Shown here in pieces: positions 15,185 to 15,724 of a DNA stretch of 15,724 nucleotides. Source of the DNA: an uncultured Erysipelotrichaceae bacterium (GTDB lineage: Bacteria; Bacillota_I; Bacilli_A; RFN20; CAG-826); the NCBI GenBank assembly GCA_902791085.1, contig CADAUN010000013.1:1-15724 (forward strand), read 5' to 3'. Each line of letters begins with the position of its first letter. Positions within the stretch are counted from its first letter, which is position 1. The position numbers were made by a program, and so were the translations under genes. Under the pieces are notes generated by a model. That model saw only the letters and a list, made by a program, of their open reading frames with translations, ran no database searches and was not told the DNA's origin.

Positions 15185-15580
15185 GCACTTATTGCGAAAG
15201 AACACCAACTTCTTGTTTGTTTTTCTCAAGTTCTTGCGATTCTTTGATAACAAAAAAATCCCTGCTACTCACCATCGTGAGGTTTTAACATGAATTAATT
15301 TAATTCTTTAATTTATATATAGATGCTTCGATTTGATTACGGATCCATTCCTCTAGATCACCATAATTATTGGAGATGTAGTTTTTTTGCATCATCACTC
15401 AGCTGTTTTAATACTAGTTTTAGTTCAAGTTCGCCCTATCAAGGGAGTGGCATTGTTGCACTTTAAGTTATTTACCTACCGGTATGCTACGCGAACCTTA
15501 CGAGCACTAATAACGATGAACATTTTGTCTATTCAGAAATCTTCTAGATAATCAAATTTGTCAAAAAAGCCCCTAAATAT
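15185..15580. other. Intergenic region without an intact gene
   Basis: Between the operon promoter and the tRNA terminator I find only the gene remnant described separately and AT-rich, stop-filled sequence. GGCATTGTTGCA at 15449-15460 is mildly similar to the ends of IS6-family elements, but there is no transposase and no matching second end. Confidence 0.6.
15300..15435 (-). pseudogene. Frameshifted C-terminal remnant of an unknown gene
   Basis: Two - strand frames together read like the end of one protein. The upstream part (15435 to about 15384) gives GELELKLVLKQLSDDAK. A run of seven A residues (15383-15389) then interrupts the frame. The downstream part gives NYISNNYGDLEEWIRNQ and IEASIYKLKN, with a stop at 15300-15302. 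Removing one A joins the two. A stop (15436-15438) blocks the frame further upstream, and I see no start or ribosome binding site, so the 5' part appears lost. The source family is not clear; the ending is faintly like small phage proteins such as LLH-type holins, which I cannot confirm. It may be a trace of a past mobile element beside the tRNA genes. Confidence 0.4.
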
Positions 15581-15615
15581 AATAAAAACGAGATAATTTT
15601 AGGTATCATCTCGTT
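15581..15615 (-). terminator. Rho-independent terminator after tRNA-Met
   Basis: On the - strand an 11-bp stem, AACGAGATGAT / ATTATCTCGTT (one G-T pair), with a 7-nt loop is followed by TTTATT. It starts 10 nt beyond the encoded CCA of the tRNA and ends the tRNA transcript. Confidence 0.9.
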
Positions 15616-15625
15616 ATCTTTCAAA

Positions 15626-15702
15626 TGGTGGCTGAGGGGGGACTCGAACCCTCGACATACCGGGTATGAGCCGGTTGCTCTAACCAACTGGGCTACTCAG
15701 CC
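15626..15702 (-). tRNA. tRNA-Met (CAU), probably elongator
   Basis: A 77-nt cloverleaf including an encoded CCA. It has acceptor GGCTGAG/CTCAGCC with discriminator A, D arm GCCC...GAGC, anticodon stem ACCGG/CCGGT with loop CTCATAC (anticodon CAT), variable loop ATGTC, and T arm GAGGG-TTCGAGT-CCCCC with one A-C mismatch. The first acceptor pair is G-C and the anticodon stem lacks the three G-C pairs of initiators, so it is not tRNA-fMet. Loop end ATAC rather than ATAA favours Met over the lysidine-modified Ile2 tRNA, but the latter cannot be fully excluded. Confidence 0.93.
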
Positions 15703-15709
15703 ATCGCTC

Positions 15710-15724
15710 TGGTGGAACTTACCG
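15710..15724 (-). tRNA. 3' end of a second tRNA gene, cut by the window edge
   Basis: On the - strand the last bases read CGGT-AAGTTCC-A-CCA: the end of a T stem, a 7-nt 3' acceptor strand, a discriminator A and encoded CCA. It lies 7 nt upstream of tRNA-Met, typical spacing in a tRNA cluster. Its partner strand would be GGAACTT. The amino acid cannot be told from this fragment. Confidence 0.6.

Noticed and set aside
15449..15460. IS6-like terminal sequence GGCATTGTTGCA
   Set aside because: The match to family ends is short; no transposase, no second inverted end and no target duplication were seen.
15602..15609. Third copy of ATGATACC, on the - strand in the tRNA terminator
   Set aside because: Only eight bases match the 11299 repeat and they are explained by the terminator stem, so chance is the simplest reading.
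2..15724. Mycoplasma-type genetic code (TGA as Trp)
   Set aside because: TGA ends several genes at sensible places (8653, 7583) and Trp is encoded by TGG throughout.

Overview
The window suggests a bacterium of the Firmicutes/Bacillota type, perhaps Bacilli. The reasons are strong AGGAGG-like ribosome binding sites, a Bacillus ydj-like zinc-ribbon/SPFH cassette, a CCA-encoding tRNA gene and the standard code (TGA is used as a stop, for example at the ends of the 7580 and 5421 genes). This placement is an inference; no marker gene fixes the taxon.

Left block (1 to about 11,030, + strand, roughly half G+C by spot counts, C-ending codons): six tightly packed genes read as one operon. They are (1) an unrecognised, mostly helical protein whose 5' end lies outside the window; (2) a 1503-residue UPF1/DNA2-type superfamily 1 helicase with two long coiled coils, one inserted between helicase motifs I and II; (3) a 720-residue protein with a winged-helix-like N terminus and a C-terminal HEPN-like domain carrying an RX4H motif; (4) a 357-residue coiled-coil protein; (5) a 607-residue protein with a ClpB/ClpA-type AAA+ module and a second, apparently degenerate ATPase-like half; (6) a 186-residue NrdG-like radical SAM protein overlapping gene 5 by 29 nt. 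A good rho-independent terminator follows. A helicase, a putative HEPN RNase, a Clp-type remodeller and a radical SAM enzyme in one operon looks like a multi-gene genome- or RNA-surveillance (antiviral) system. I cannot match it to a named one, and its upstream genes are missing.

Middle (about 11,029 to 11,448): a convergent intergenic region. It holds the + strand terminator, a short GC-rich block, a terminator for the - strand operon, two copies of a gapped 26-bp direct repeat (period 42 bp) and an inverted repeat. Base composition drops sharply around 11,220.

Right block (11,449 to 15,184, - strand, about 35-38% G+C): a five-gene operon read from 15,149 leftward. It encodes a small Cro/CI-type regulator expressed from a near-consensus promoter that should give a leaderless mRNA, a zinc-ribbon membrane protein, an SPFH protein with a C-terminal GYF_2-like domain, a four-helix membrane protein, and a coiled-coil protein ending in two zinc ribbons. 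It resembles the B. subtilis ydjGHI membrane-stress cassette, without a recognisable PspA.

Right end (15,185 to 15,724): a decayed, frameshifted gene remnant, then a tRNA-Met(CAU) gene on the - strand with its own terminator. The 3' end of a second tRNA lies 7 nt upstream of it, so a tRNA cluster begins at this edge.
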